Of a DNA stretch of 13,530 nt, positions 6,214 to 13,318 are shown one piece after another. This DNA is from an uncultured Bacteroidales bacterium (GTDB lineage Bacteria > Bacteroidota > Bacteroidia > Bacteroidales > Paludibacteraceae), in the NCBI GenBank assembly GCA_937891905.1, contig CALATT010000110.1, positions 1 to 13,530 of the forward strand, in the 5' to 3' direction. The stretch's first letter is position 1, and each line of letters begins with the position of its first letter. A program made the translations under genes and the position numbers. The notes beneath the pieces were generated by a model. The model made no database searches, had not been told where the DNA came from, and worked only from the letters and a program-made list of their open reading frames with translations.

Positions 6214-7493
6214 AACCAAATAACACTATGGCTTATTATCAATCACCACGCTGGTCAGCGGAGATAGCAGACTGCTCTATGCCGATGACCTTTGACACCT
6301 ACAGCAACTGCTCTTTCGGTTGCTTGTATTGCTTTAGTCAGTTCCAGCGAGCAATAGGCGGAGCGAAAGATTCATACCTTGCAAAAGAGGTACACCCCGT
6401 CAATGTGGAGCGAATAAAGAAGATGTTTACCGACCCCGACCAATACGCAGGTCAGTTCGCTACCTACATCAAGCAACGCCGCGTAATGCAATGGGGCGGA
6501 CTATCCGACCAATTCGACGGCTTCGAGCGCAAGTATGGCAAGACGCTTGAGCTGCTTAAGTTCTTCAAGGATATAGACTATCCGTTGTGCTTCTCTACCA
6601 AATCTACTTGGTGGACAGAAGATGAGCGCTACATGGAACTTGTGCGAGGTCAGAAGAATTGGAATTTCAAGTTTTCAATCATCACGCTCGACCAGGAGAA
6701 AGCACGGATCGTAGAGAAAGGCGTACCCTCACCGCTAAAACGCTTGGATGCTATTGAGCGTATCGCTAATGCTGACGCGGGCGGTGCTACACTCCGCTTG
6801 CGACCTTTCATTATCGGTATCTCCACGCCTACCTACTTGGACTTGATTCGTGAGGCTGGACAACGCGGTGCAACGGCTCTATCAACGGAGTTCTTCTGCG
6901 TAGAGCAACGCTCGCAGACCCTTAAGGAGTATATGCCTGTGCTATCGGAGTTGTGCGGCTTTGACCTCATGGCTCTTTACAAAAAGTATAGTGTTGCACA
7001 GGGCTACTTACGACTGAACCGCAAAGTGAAAGCACCTTTCGTTAAGAAGATGAAAGAGATGTGCGATGAGATGGGCATGCGCTTCTATGTGTCGGACGCT
7101 CACTTCAAGGAGATGTGTTGTAACGGCTCGTGCTGTGGTCTGCCTGCTGACTGGAACTACTCCAAAGGTCAGTTCTGCGAGGCGCTGCAGATCTGCAAGA
7201 CAAAAGGTATCTGCTACTGGGCAGACATCAAGAAAGACATTGAGGAGTTGCACCAATACGATTGGGGCAGAGCAAGCGGATTCAACGCTAACAGTAGTGA
7301 GAAGCGCGCACAGTTCTACGGCATGAGCATGGCTAACTATATGCGCTGGCTATGGAACAACCCTCAAGCGGGACAATCACCCTACAAGATGTTCGAGGGC
7401 GTTATGGCTCCGATGACCAACGAGCATGGGGAGTTCGTGAAAGACAATGAGGGCAATTTAGTTTACATTTACCACAAGGAGAGAACGCTATGA
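6210..7493 (+). CDS. Radical SAM enzyme (SplB-like), putative hypermodified-thymidine isomerase
   Basis: This is a 427-residue radical SAM protein. The [4Fe-4S] motif is CSFGCLYC, with C34, C38 and C41, inside a TYSNCSFGCLYCFSQF context typical of the spore photoproduct lyase-like (COG1533) branch. A barrel of strands follows (QWGGLSD 94-100, PLCFSTKS 125-132, KFSIITL 154-160, LRLRPFIIGIS 195-205). Seven more cysteines lie at 303, 304, 308, 309, 323, 329 and 335 and could bind an auxiliary cluster or zinc. Radical SAM isomerases that rearrange amino acid-modified thymidine are known from phage hypermodification pathways. The adjacent AADT-like, kinase and acetyltransferase genes make this the best guess; DNA photoproduct repair is the main alternative. 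The start is uncertain: ATG 6210 overlaps the annotated upstream stop, while ATG 6228 (residue 7) would suit the acetyltransferase frame with ten Gs. Residues are counted from 6210. Confidence 0.85.
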   Translation: MKPNNTMAYYQSPRWSAEIADCSMPMTFDTYSNCSFGCLYCFSQFQRAIGGAKDSYLAKEVHPVNVERIKKMFTDPDQYAGQFATYIKQRRVMQWGGLSDQFDGFERKYGKTLELLKFFKDIDYPLCFSTKSTWWTEDERYMELVRGQKNWNFKFSIITLDQEKARIVEKGVPSPLKRLDAIERIANADAGGATLRLRPFIIGISTPTYLDLIREAGQRGATALSTEFFCVEQRSQTLKEYMPVLSELCGFDLMALYKKYSVAQGYLRLNRKVKAPFVKKMKEMCDEMGMRFYVSDAHFKEMCCNGSCCGLPADWNYSKGQFCEALQICKTKGICYWADIKKDIEELHQYDWGRASGFNANSSEKRAQFYGMSMANYMRWLWNNPQAGQSPYKMFEGVMAPMTNEHGEFVKDNEGNLVYIYHKERTL

Positions 7494-8086
7494 GTAATAC
7501 ATCAAGACGAAATCACATCAAGCAGGCGCGAATGGTCATTGTAGCCGAACTCTACAAGCGCGGCTGGAATATCCGCAGAATCGCTGATGAGGTAAAGGCG
7601 CGCATGGGTACTTCATGCTCCACACGCACGATCTGGAATGATATTCAAGACCTGCTCAAGGAGTGGCAAGCGAATCGTATTCAAGATGTGGACGCGCGCC
7701 TACAACTCGAACTTGAGCGTATAGACGACTGCGTGGCAGAGTTGTGGGAGCAATGGGACAAGAGCAAAGAGGATTGGGTTAAGGAGTACAACAAGCGTGT
7801 GGGCGTTCCTGTTCCCGAAGCAGGGGACGGCGGTGGAGAGCAGACAACTATTCAGACCGTCAAACGCGAGAACACCTCACAGAACGTAGTGGGACTTGGC
7901 AACCCTGCCTACATGTCGGAGATCCGCCAGCAACTCATGGAGCGCCGCAAGTTACTCGGACTGTACGCTGCTACCAAGAGCGAGGTTACTGGTAAGGACG
8001 GCACGCCGTTGATACCAGCGCAAAAGATGTCCGACGAGGAGATTATGAAAGAGATTGAGCGTATCAGAAACAGCCGTAAGAACTAA
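7490..8086 (+). CDS. terS: Terminase small subunit
   Basis: This 198-residue protein sits directly before the large terminase, 5 bases away. TerS proteins bind the packaging site on phage DNA and regulate the large subunit. Residues 13-55 look like a helix-turn-helix DNA-binding domain: a helix around MVIVAELYKRGWNIRRIADEV, then STRTIWNDIQDLL. Residues 56-90 are a charged helix suitable for oligomerisation, rich in E, R and W. The C-terminal part (IRQQLMERRKLLGLYAATK, 143-161) matches the helix common near the end of small terminases, followed by a short tail likely to contact TerL. The ATG overlaps the radical SAM stop (ATGA), so packaging genes are translated together with the modification genes. 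The call rests on position and architecture, not on a strong sequence signature. Confidence 0.82.
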   Translation: MSNTSRRNHIKQARMVIVAELYKRGWNIRRIADEVKARMGTSCSTRTIWNDIQDLLKEWQANRIQDVDARLQLELERIDDCVAELWEQWDKSKEDWVKEYNKRVGVPVPEAGDGGGEQTTIQTVKRENTSQNVVGLGNPAYMSEIRQQLMERRKLLGLYAATKSEVTGKDGTPLIPAQKMSDEEIMKEIERIRNSRKN

Positions 8087-8091
8087 CCACT

Positions 8092-9558
8092 ATGGACTAC
8101 AACGCGAGTTTAAGGTTGCTTGAGTTAGAGCGAGAATTGCACAGGAGGGACGCTGAAAAGCGCTTTCCTGCTTTTCTCGATTACACTACACCGACCTACT
8201 CGCGGCAATGGTATCATACGCTCATTGCAGAGAAATGCCAGCAGCTGATTCAAGGCACGCTCGGTACAGATAGGCTTATGCTGTTTGTGCCACCACAACA
8301 CGGCAAATCGGAGATTGTCAGCCGTAAACTACCTGCCTGGGCTTTGGGTTACAACCCGCTTCTCAAGATTGTAGGCGCGTCCTACTCCGCAGACCTTGCA
8401 CAAGGCTTCTCGCGTGCTATTCAGCGCACTATTGATAGCCCAGAGTACAGCGAGGTATTCCCGAACACATTCCTCAACAACCAGCGCGTAAAGACCAACG
8501 ACAGAAGAAGTTGGGTGCGTAATGTGGATATGTTCGAAACAGTAGGCTTTGGTGGCTTTTACAAGGCAGTCGGTGTAGGCGGTTCTCTCACGGGTACGCC
8601 TGCCGATGTAGGAATCATTGACGACCCTGTTAAGGACGCTTTAGAGGCAAGTTCTCCGACCTATAGGCAGCGTATTTGGGAGTGGTACACAGATGTATTC
8701 CTTACCCGTCTGCACAACGATAGTAAGCAAATCCTTATTATGACCCGCTGGCACCAAGACGACCTTGCTGGGCGATTGTTAGAACAAGAGCCTGAAAAGT
8801 GGGTTGTAATCAAGATTCCTGCTATCCGCGAGGACATGACCAACCCCGAAGATCCGCGCAAAATGGGTGAGGCTCTATGGGAAGCAAGACACAGCCTTAT
8901 GCGCTTGCGAGAGGTAGAGCAACGAAGCGCAAGAACATTCGCCTCACTCTACCAGCAGCGACCTGTTATAGCAGGCGGTAACATCATCAAGGAATCGTGG
9001 TTCAAGCATATAACGCTTGCGGAGTTCAACCGCTTGCACAACGATGAGCCGATAGTGTTCTTTGTTGATACTGCCTACACCGACAAGACCTCTGACGACC
9101 CTACAGGTGTTATTGCCACCTGCAAAATCGGCAACGACTTGTATGTTACGCACGCACAAAAGGTGCTTATGCGCTTTCCCGATCTGTTGCGCTTCCTGCC
9201 CGAATACGCAAAGCAACACGGCTACACTCGTCGCAGTACTATACGCATAGAGCCTAAAGCCAATGGTATATCCGTGATTGACCAAATGAAAGAAACAACA
9301 GGGTTGAATGTCACCCAAACGCCAAGCCCAAGAGATAGCAAGGAAACAAGGCTCAACGCGGCTTCTCCTACAGTAGAGTGCGGTCGTGTAATACTCGTGG
9401 ACGGTGCTTGGAATGAAGCGTTTAAGAATGAGGTGTGTGGATTCCCTGCCAACCCTCACGATGAGTTCGTAGATGTGCTATGCTATGCCATAGACTACCA
9501 TATTGCTAATCCGTTCAAGCCTATTAACAAGGCGCGTACAGCAAGCAAAGTATATTAA
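8092..9558 (+). CDS. terL: Terminase large subunit (ATPase and nuclease)
   Basis: This is the motor that cuts and pumps phage DNA into the prohead. The protein has 488 residues. The ATPase half shows a Walker A-like PPQHGKSE (67-74, K72), an adenine-region strand KIVGASYSADLA (92-103), Walker B VGIIDDP (173-179) and a coupling motif TRWHQDDLAGRLLE (218-231). The C-terminal RNase H-fold nuclease shows its first acidic residue in FFVDTAY (323-329, D326), a second in IRIEPKANG (384-392, E387), and the last in PHDEFVDVLCYAID (455-468, D457/D461). All key acidic residues are present, and length and order fit the Terminase_6 type. It lies between TerS and the portal gene in the canonical order. Confidence 0.95.
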   Translation: MDYNASLRLLELERELHRRDAEKRFPAFLDYTTPTYSRQWYHTLIAEKCQQLIQGTLGTDRLMLFVPPQHGKSEIVSRKLPAWALGYNPLLKIVGASYSADLAQGFSRAIQRTIDSPEYSEVFPNTFLNNQRVKTNDRRSWVRNVDMFETVGFGGFYKAVGVGGSLTGTPADVGIIDDPVKDALEASSPTYRQRIWEWYTDVFLTRLHNDSKQILIMTRWHQDDLAGRLLEQEPEKWVVIKIPAIREDMTNPEDPRKMGEALWEARHSLMRLREVEQRSARTFASLYQQRPVIAGGNIIKESWFKHITLAEFNRLHNDEPIVFFVDTAYTDKTSDDPTGVIATCKIGNDLYVTHAQKVLMRFPDLLRFLPEYAKQHGYTRRSTIRIEPKANGISVIDQMKETTGLNVTQTPSPRDSKETRLNAASPTVECGRVILVDGAWNEAFKNEVCGFPANPHDEFVDVLCYAIDYHIANPFKPINKARTASKVY

Positions 9559-9578
9559 CCACAATAAATCAATCAATT

Positions 9579-10970
9579 ATGACTATCCAAGACATTATCA
9601 ATGATGATCGTAGACCAGAGGCTATGATTACCGACTTGAAAGAAAAGGCTATCTTCGTCCCAGCATGGAAAGGACGCGATGGATTAGAGCGCGAGTACGA
9701 TCCACGCAAGCACCCTGTAATGAGCAAGGCTTTGTACCCTGATGTTAGAGCAAGCGACGGCACGATAGACCGCGTTACTCGCGTCACCTACGATTTGCAA
9801 CGCCTTGCCGTTAGGCGTATGTCGGAGTTGTGCAACGGCATACCAGTCAAGCGAGTGTACAAGCCCGAGAACGCCAAGCAAAAGGAAGTTCAAGACGCTA
9901 TGGAGAAGATATTCCAACGCAATCGCATTGATAGCGTGAATATAGAGCGTAGTAACATGCTTTTTGCAGGCTGCGAGGTAATGACCATGTGGTACGCCGT
10001 AGAGGAAGAAAACAATGTGTACGGCTTCAAAAGCCCTCTCAAGATCCGCTGCCGCAATTTCTCCCCTATGCTGGGCGATGAGTTGTACCCGCTTTTTGAT
10101 GAAACAGGCGACATGATTGCTATGTCAGTAGGCTACACGAGAAAGAACGGCAACAAGAATGTTCAGTATTTCGACACCTACACAAAGGATATGCACTATC
10201 GTTGGAAAAATAGCGGTTCGGAGTGGGTAGAGGAAGTATCGGAGACACATACAGTCGGCAAGATTCCTGCTATTTACATGTACCGCCCTACTCCTATTTG
10301 GGAAGACACCAGCAAGATTGTGTACGAGATTGAGTGGGCAATGAGCCGCAATGGTAACTATTTGCGCAAGAACTCCAAGCCATTATTCGTGGTGTTCGCA
10401 GACGAGGAAATTGAGGTCGATAATGAAAAGGACGAAAAAAGCGAGGGCAAAGCTGTTCTGCAGTACCCAAAAGGCTCGTCCGCTAATTATGTAACATGGC
10501 AACAAGCCGTTGAAAATCTCAAGTTCTATATCTCTGAGCTGCGTCAATCATTCTTCACTCAATTACAGCTGCCCGATTGGTCATACGAGAAGATGAGCCA
10601 GCAAGCGCTATCGGGAGAGAGCCGCAAGCAGTTGTTTATTGATTCTCAACTCAAAGTGAAAGACGAGAGCGGTCGCCTGCTTGAGTTCTACGATCGCGAG
10701 GTAAATGTTGTGAAGCAGTTTCTCAAGCGCGCTATGGGCGAATCGTACCACAAGGATATTGATGCGCTCCCTGTTGAGTGTGTAATTACTCCGTTCATCA
10801 TTTCCGATGAAAAGGAGACCATTGCTAACCTAACAGCAGCCAACGGCAACAAGCCTATCATCAGTCAGCGCGAATCCATTGAGATGTACGGCGTTTCTTC
10901 CAATGTGGATAAGACCCTTGAGGAAATCAACAAGGAAAGCGCGTTAGACAGTTTCGGACTAACAGAGTAG
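9579..10970 (+). CDS. Portal protein (SPP1 gp6-like)
   Basis: This 463-residue protein directly follows the large terminase. Portal proteins form the dodecameric ring at the head vertex through which DNA enters. Size and features fit the SPP1 gp6-like group. There is an N-terminal region with YDLQRLAVRRMSELCNGIPVKRVY (74-97), a wing region of beta strands (residues 150-230), and a helix-rich stem and crown with a SGESRKQLFIDSQLKVKD segment in the C-terminal third. The C-terminus (SQRESIEMYG, then a acidic-rich tail) resembles other gp6-like portals, where such an S-x-x-[ST]-x-x-E helix is usual. It has no membrane segments. The ATG at 9579 follows an A-rich leader, as usual in Bacteroidetes. 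The assignment is supported by gene order as much as by sequence. Confidence 0.88.
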   Translation: MTIQDIINDDRRPEAMITDLKEKAIFVPAWKGRDGLEREYDPRKHPVMSKALYPDVRASDGTIDRVTRVTYDLQRLAVRRMSELCNGIPVKRVYKPENAKQKEVQDAMEKIFQRNRIDSVNIERSNMLFAGCEVMTMWYAVEEENNVYGFKSPLKIRCRNFSPMLGDELYPLFDETGDMIAMSVGYTRKNGNKNVQYFDTYTKDMHYRWKNSGSEWVEEVSETHTVGKIPAIYMYRPTPIWEDTSKIVYEIEWAMSRNGNYLRKNSKPLFVVFADEEIEVDNEKDEKSEGKAVLQYPKGSSANYVTWQQAVENLKFYISELRQSFFTQLQLPDWSYEKMSQQALSGESRKQLFIDSQLKVKDESGRLLEFYDREVNVVKQFLKRAMGESYHKDIDALPVECVITPFIISDEKETIANLTAANGNKPIISQRESIEMYGVSSNVDKTLEEINKESALDSFGLTE

Positions 10971-10973
10971 CCT

Positions 10974-11345
10974 ATGAAAGTGATTGATATTATAGGCGGA
11001 ATGAAGTTTGAGGAAAGCGAGTTCCACAGAGGCAAAAATGTATGGGCAGCGGAAACACTTTACCTGTTTGCAAAGGCAAAGGAGTACCCAGTCCAAGACT
11101 TGCCTCTGTGGGCTATCGACCTCTCCGATGAACCGTTCAACGCACGCGATCTAAACAGCTTCATCTTCCAATGCAGGCGAGTACAAGACTGCTCGCTGGA
11201 GTACCCTATCATCCTTGACAATTACGGTCAGATCGCGGACGGCTATCATAGACTATGTAAGGCTATTCTTGAGGGGCGCGAAACAATCAAGGCTATCCGT
11301 CTTGAGGAAATGCCAGCGCCCGATAGAATCAAAAACGAAGACTGA
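10974..11345 (+). CDS. Small ParB/Srx-fold-like protein
   Basis: This is a 123-residue protein starting 3 bases after the portal stop. Residues 76-97 (EYPIILDNYGQIADGYHRLCKA) show the strand-turn-helix of the ParB/sulfiredoxin fold: a P-I-[IV]-L strand followed by D-G-x-H-R-x-x-A in place of G-x-H-R-x-x-A. Residues 104-112 give a further strand, TIKAIRLEE. The region before it (25-70) is helical and lacks known motifs. It is a second, unrelated-looking ParB-like protein in this window. Small proteins of this kind are frequent in Bacteroidetes phages between portal and head genes, with no known role. A function in DNA binding or nucleotide-dependent regulation is possible, but I would not assign one. 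Confidence 0.75.
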   Translation: MKVIDIIGGMKFEESEFHRGKNVWAAETLYLFAKAKEYPVQDLPLWAIDLSDEPFNARDLNSFIFQCRRVQDCSLEYPIILDNYGQIADGYHRLCKAILEGRETIKAIRLEEMPAPDRIKNED

Positions 11346-11346
11346 T

Positions 11347-11559
11347 ATGGCAAGAAGAAAAGCAGCCAAGCAGGAGCCGCAGTACACTTGTGGTGATTGC
11401 GCCCACTCCTACGATTATCACGAGATAGGCTGGGACGGTAAGCCGTTCCTCTGCCGTTGTCCGTTCTACACAGACGGCAAGTACTGCCGATTCCTCAAAG
11501 AGCCACAATGCAGCAACCATTTTGAACTAAAACCACAAGACAATGCCCAGAGTGAATGA
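11347..11559 (+). CDS. Small cysteine-rich, probable zinc-binding protein
   Basis: This is a 70-residue protein. The chosen ATG lies one base after the preceding stop. The same frame is open further upstream but would run inside the ParB-like gene. A basic N-terminus (ARRKAAK) is followed by a C-G-D-C-A-H motif, then C-R-C, C-R-F and a final C-S-N-H. Six cysteines plus two histidines could hold one or two zinc ions in a ribbon-like fold. Proteins with this C-x-x-C-A-H ... W-D-G-K-P-F-x-C layout occur in Bacteroidetes phages as hypothetical proteins. Its 3' end overlaps the MuF gene by 17 bases, so translation is coupled. No function can be given; a small head or DNA-binding accessory protein is possible. 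Confidence 0.75.
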   Translation: MARRKAAKQEPQYTCGDCAHSYDYHEIGWDGKPFLCRCPFYTDGKYCRFLKEPQCSNHFELKPQDNAQSE

Positions 11560-13318
11560 CCCTTTCGAGAGGCAGCACATTGCCAACCTCTCCAAATACG
11601 CTAAAATCATTGACGAAATCTTCAAGGCAGCAGCTAAAGAGGCGGCTTCTATCGGTGTAATTGTCGGAAACGGCAATTTTGACGCTTCTCGCGTGTTTTC
11701 TTTTGCCGACTATCCAATTACCCATAAGATGATACAATCGTTGCTCTCGCGGCTCGCTAATAGCGTAGAAACGGCTATTGTGAACGGAGTAGAGGCAGAG
11801 TGGACGCTCGCCAATAACAAGAACAACGAATTGTCAAGGCGCGTGTTTGGGGATAATGTAGGCAAACTAACCCAAGAGCAGTACCGCAAGTATTTCTCAA
11901 GCAACGATGAAGCACGCGAGGCGTTCCTTGCTCGCAAAGAGCAGGGGCTGAACCTATCCGAGCGCGTATGGAGATACACCGAGTGCTTCAAGTCTGATAT
12001 AGAACTTGGGCTTGATATAGGCATACGCAACGGACTGGACGCAGCTCAAATGAGCAGGCAGCTACGGCAATTCCTACAACACCCCGATATGCTATTCCGC
12101 AGGGTGCGCGATGAACACGGCAACCTCGTGCTTTCGAAGCGTGCGAGCGACTTCCACCCTGGTCGTGGCGTGTATCGCTCGTCATACAAGAACGCGCGCC
12201 GACTTGCTGTAACCGAAACCAATATGGCGTACCGATCCGCGGACTATGAGCGCATGCAGCAACTTGATTTTGTGGTTGGCATAGAAATCCGCCTTTCGAA
12301 CAATCACACTACACCAGGCAAGAACGGTCTGCCTATTCCGCTGGTAGATATATGCGACGAACTCAAGGGCAAGTACCCAAAGGATTTCAAGTTTACTTCA
12401 TGGCACCCACATTGCCGTTGCTATGTTGTTTCTATCCTCAAGACGGAATCGGAACTCATGCAGGAGAACGCAGCCATATTGAGAGGCGAAGAACCGAACA
12501 AGGGGAGCGCGAACAAAGTAGAGGACGTGCCAGAGAATTTCAAGGATTGGTTAGAACAGAACTCCAATCGTATCAACAAGGCAAAAAGTGTACCGTATTT
12601 TTTAAGAGATAACGCTAAATATTCGGGCGTTTACTCCCCTAAATACGGTGCTGTTGGCTTGCTTACAGGCACAAAACTTGGCAGGGCTGCAACAAGAGAG
12701 GCGCTAAAAATATACGAAGATTTTCCTGCCCCTACAATTTCGGCGGAACAAAAGTCGAATATTGAAGAAATTGCAAAAGAACTCAATGCGCGACTAGACC
12801 CTCCTATGACATTTATTGAGGCAAATGAGGGAAGAGGAAATATGTCATACGGAAAAGGAGAGGAGTTCTATTCGAATTGTCAAGTATGCGTTGCTATACA
12901 TGAAGCAAGGCTTAGGGGGCTAAATGTAACAGCGGTTGGATATACAGATCGTAAAGATAGCGTGCAATACTTATTAGGGGAGAGTTTTCAAGATATTTGG
13001 ATAAATCCTAAAACGGGCAAAATTCCAAATGTCACAACTGTACGTGATGTTAATTTTGATGTTCTTACCAAAAAACTTGATAAGAACACAAGTGCTATAG
13101 GCAGATATCATATAGGAATTAACATGAAGAATAGTGGTCATGTTATTACTGCAGAGCGCTTGTCTAACGGAAAACTCATATACTATGATGCGCAAAGTGG
13201 CACATTCCTTAATATTGAAGAATATGCCACTTTAGAGGTTGAGAATTTCGAGATACTCAAAGTTGATAAATTACTGCTAAATCAAAAGATGTTTAAGTCG
13301 ATTGCGAAAGTTCTTTGA
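11543..13318 (+). CDS. MuF-type head morphogenesis protein fused to a C-terminal papain-fold (Tox-PL-like) toxin
   Basis: This is a 591-residue two-part protein. Residues 1-305 are a phage Mu F / SPP1 gp7-like minor head protein. It has a helical N-terminus, TETNMAYRSADYERM (225-239) and the family signature WHPHCRC (287-293). A linker with SVPYFLRDN (349-357) follows. Residues 430-591 resemble papain-fold polymorphic toxins of the Tox-PL glutamine deamidase/protease type. They carry NCQVCVAIHEARLRG (445-459) with C446, then SGHVITAE (531-538) with H533, and YYDAQSGTF (547-555) with D549, giving a plausible Cys-His-Asp triad. MuF-toxin fusions are known in temperate phages and may deliver the toxin with the capsid. 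The DNA from about 12590 onward is clearly more AT-rich than the head part, a sign of module exchange. The toxin class is inferred from motifs; the MuF part is firm. Confidence 0.85.
   Translation: MPRVNDPFERQHIANLSKYAKIIDEIFKAAAKEAASIGVIVGNGNFDASRVFSFADYPITHKMIQSLLSRLANSVETAIVNGVEAEWTLANNKNNELSRRVFGDNVGKLTQEQYRKYFSSNDEAREAFLARKEQGLNLSERVWRYTECFKSDIELGLDIGIRNGLDAAQMSRQLRQFLQHPDMLFRRVRDEHGNLVLSKRASDFHPGRGVYRSSYKNARRLAVTETNMAYRSADYERMQQLDFVVGIEIRLSNNHTTPGKNGLPIPLVDICDELKGKYPKDFKFTSWHPHCRCYVVSILKTESELMQENAAILRGEEPNKGSANKVEDVPENFKDWLEQNSNRINKAKSVPYFLRDNAKYSGVYSPKYGAVGLLTGTKLGRAATREALKIYEDFPAPTISAEQKSNIEEIAKELNARLDPPMTFIEANEGRGNMSYGKGEEFYSNCQVCVAIHEARLRGLNVTAVGYTDRKDSVQYLLGESFQDIWINPKTGKIPNVTTVRDVNFDVLTKKLDKNTSAIGRYHIGINMKNSGHVITAERLSNGKLIYYDAQSGTFLNIEEYATLEVENFEILKVDKLLLNQKMFKSIAKVL

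Noticed and set aside
8944..9459. Reverse-strand 171-residue open frame
   Set aside because: It is antisense to the terminase nuclease domain, whose catalytic residues are clear. The reverse product shows no family features.
12974..13195. Reverse-strand 73-residue frame inside the toxin domain as an antisense immunity gene
   Set aside because: It covers the region coding the His and Asp motifs of the toxin and shows no plausible start context. The overlapping convergent gene at the right edge is a better candidate.
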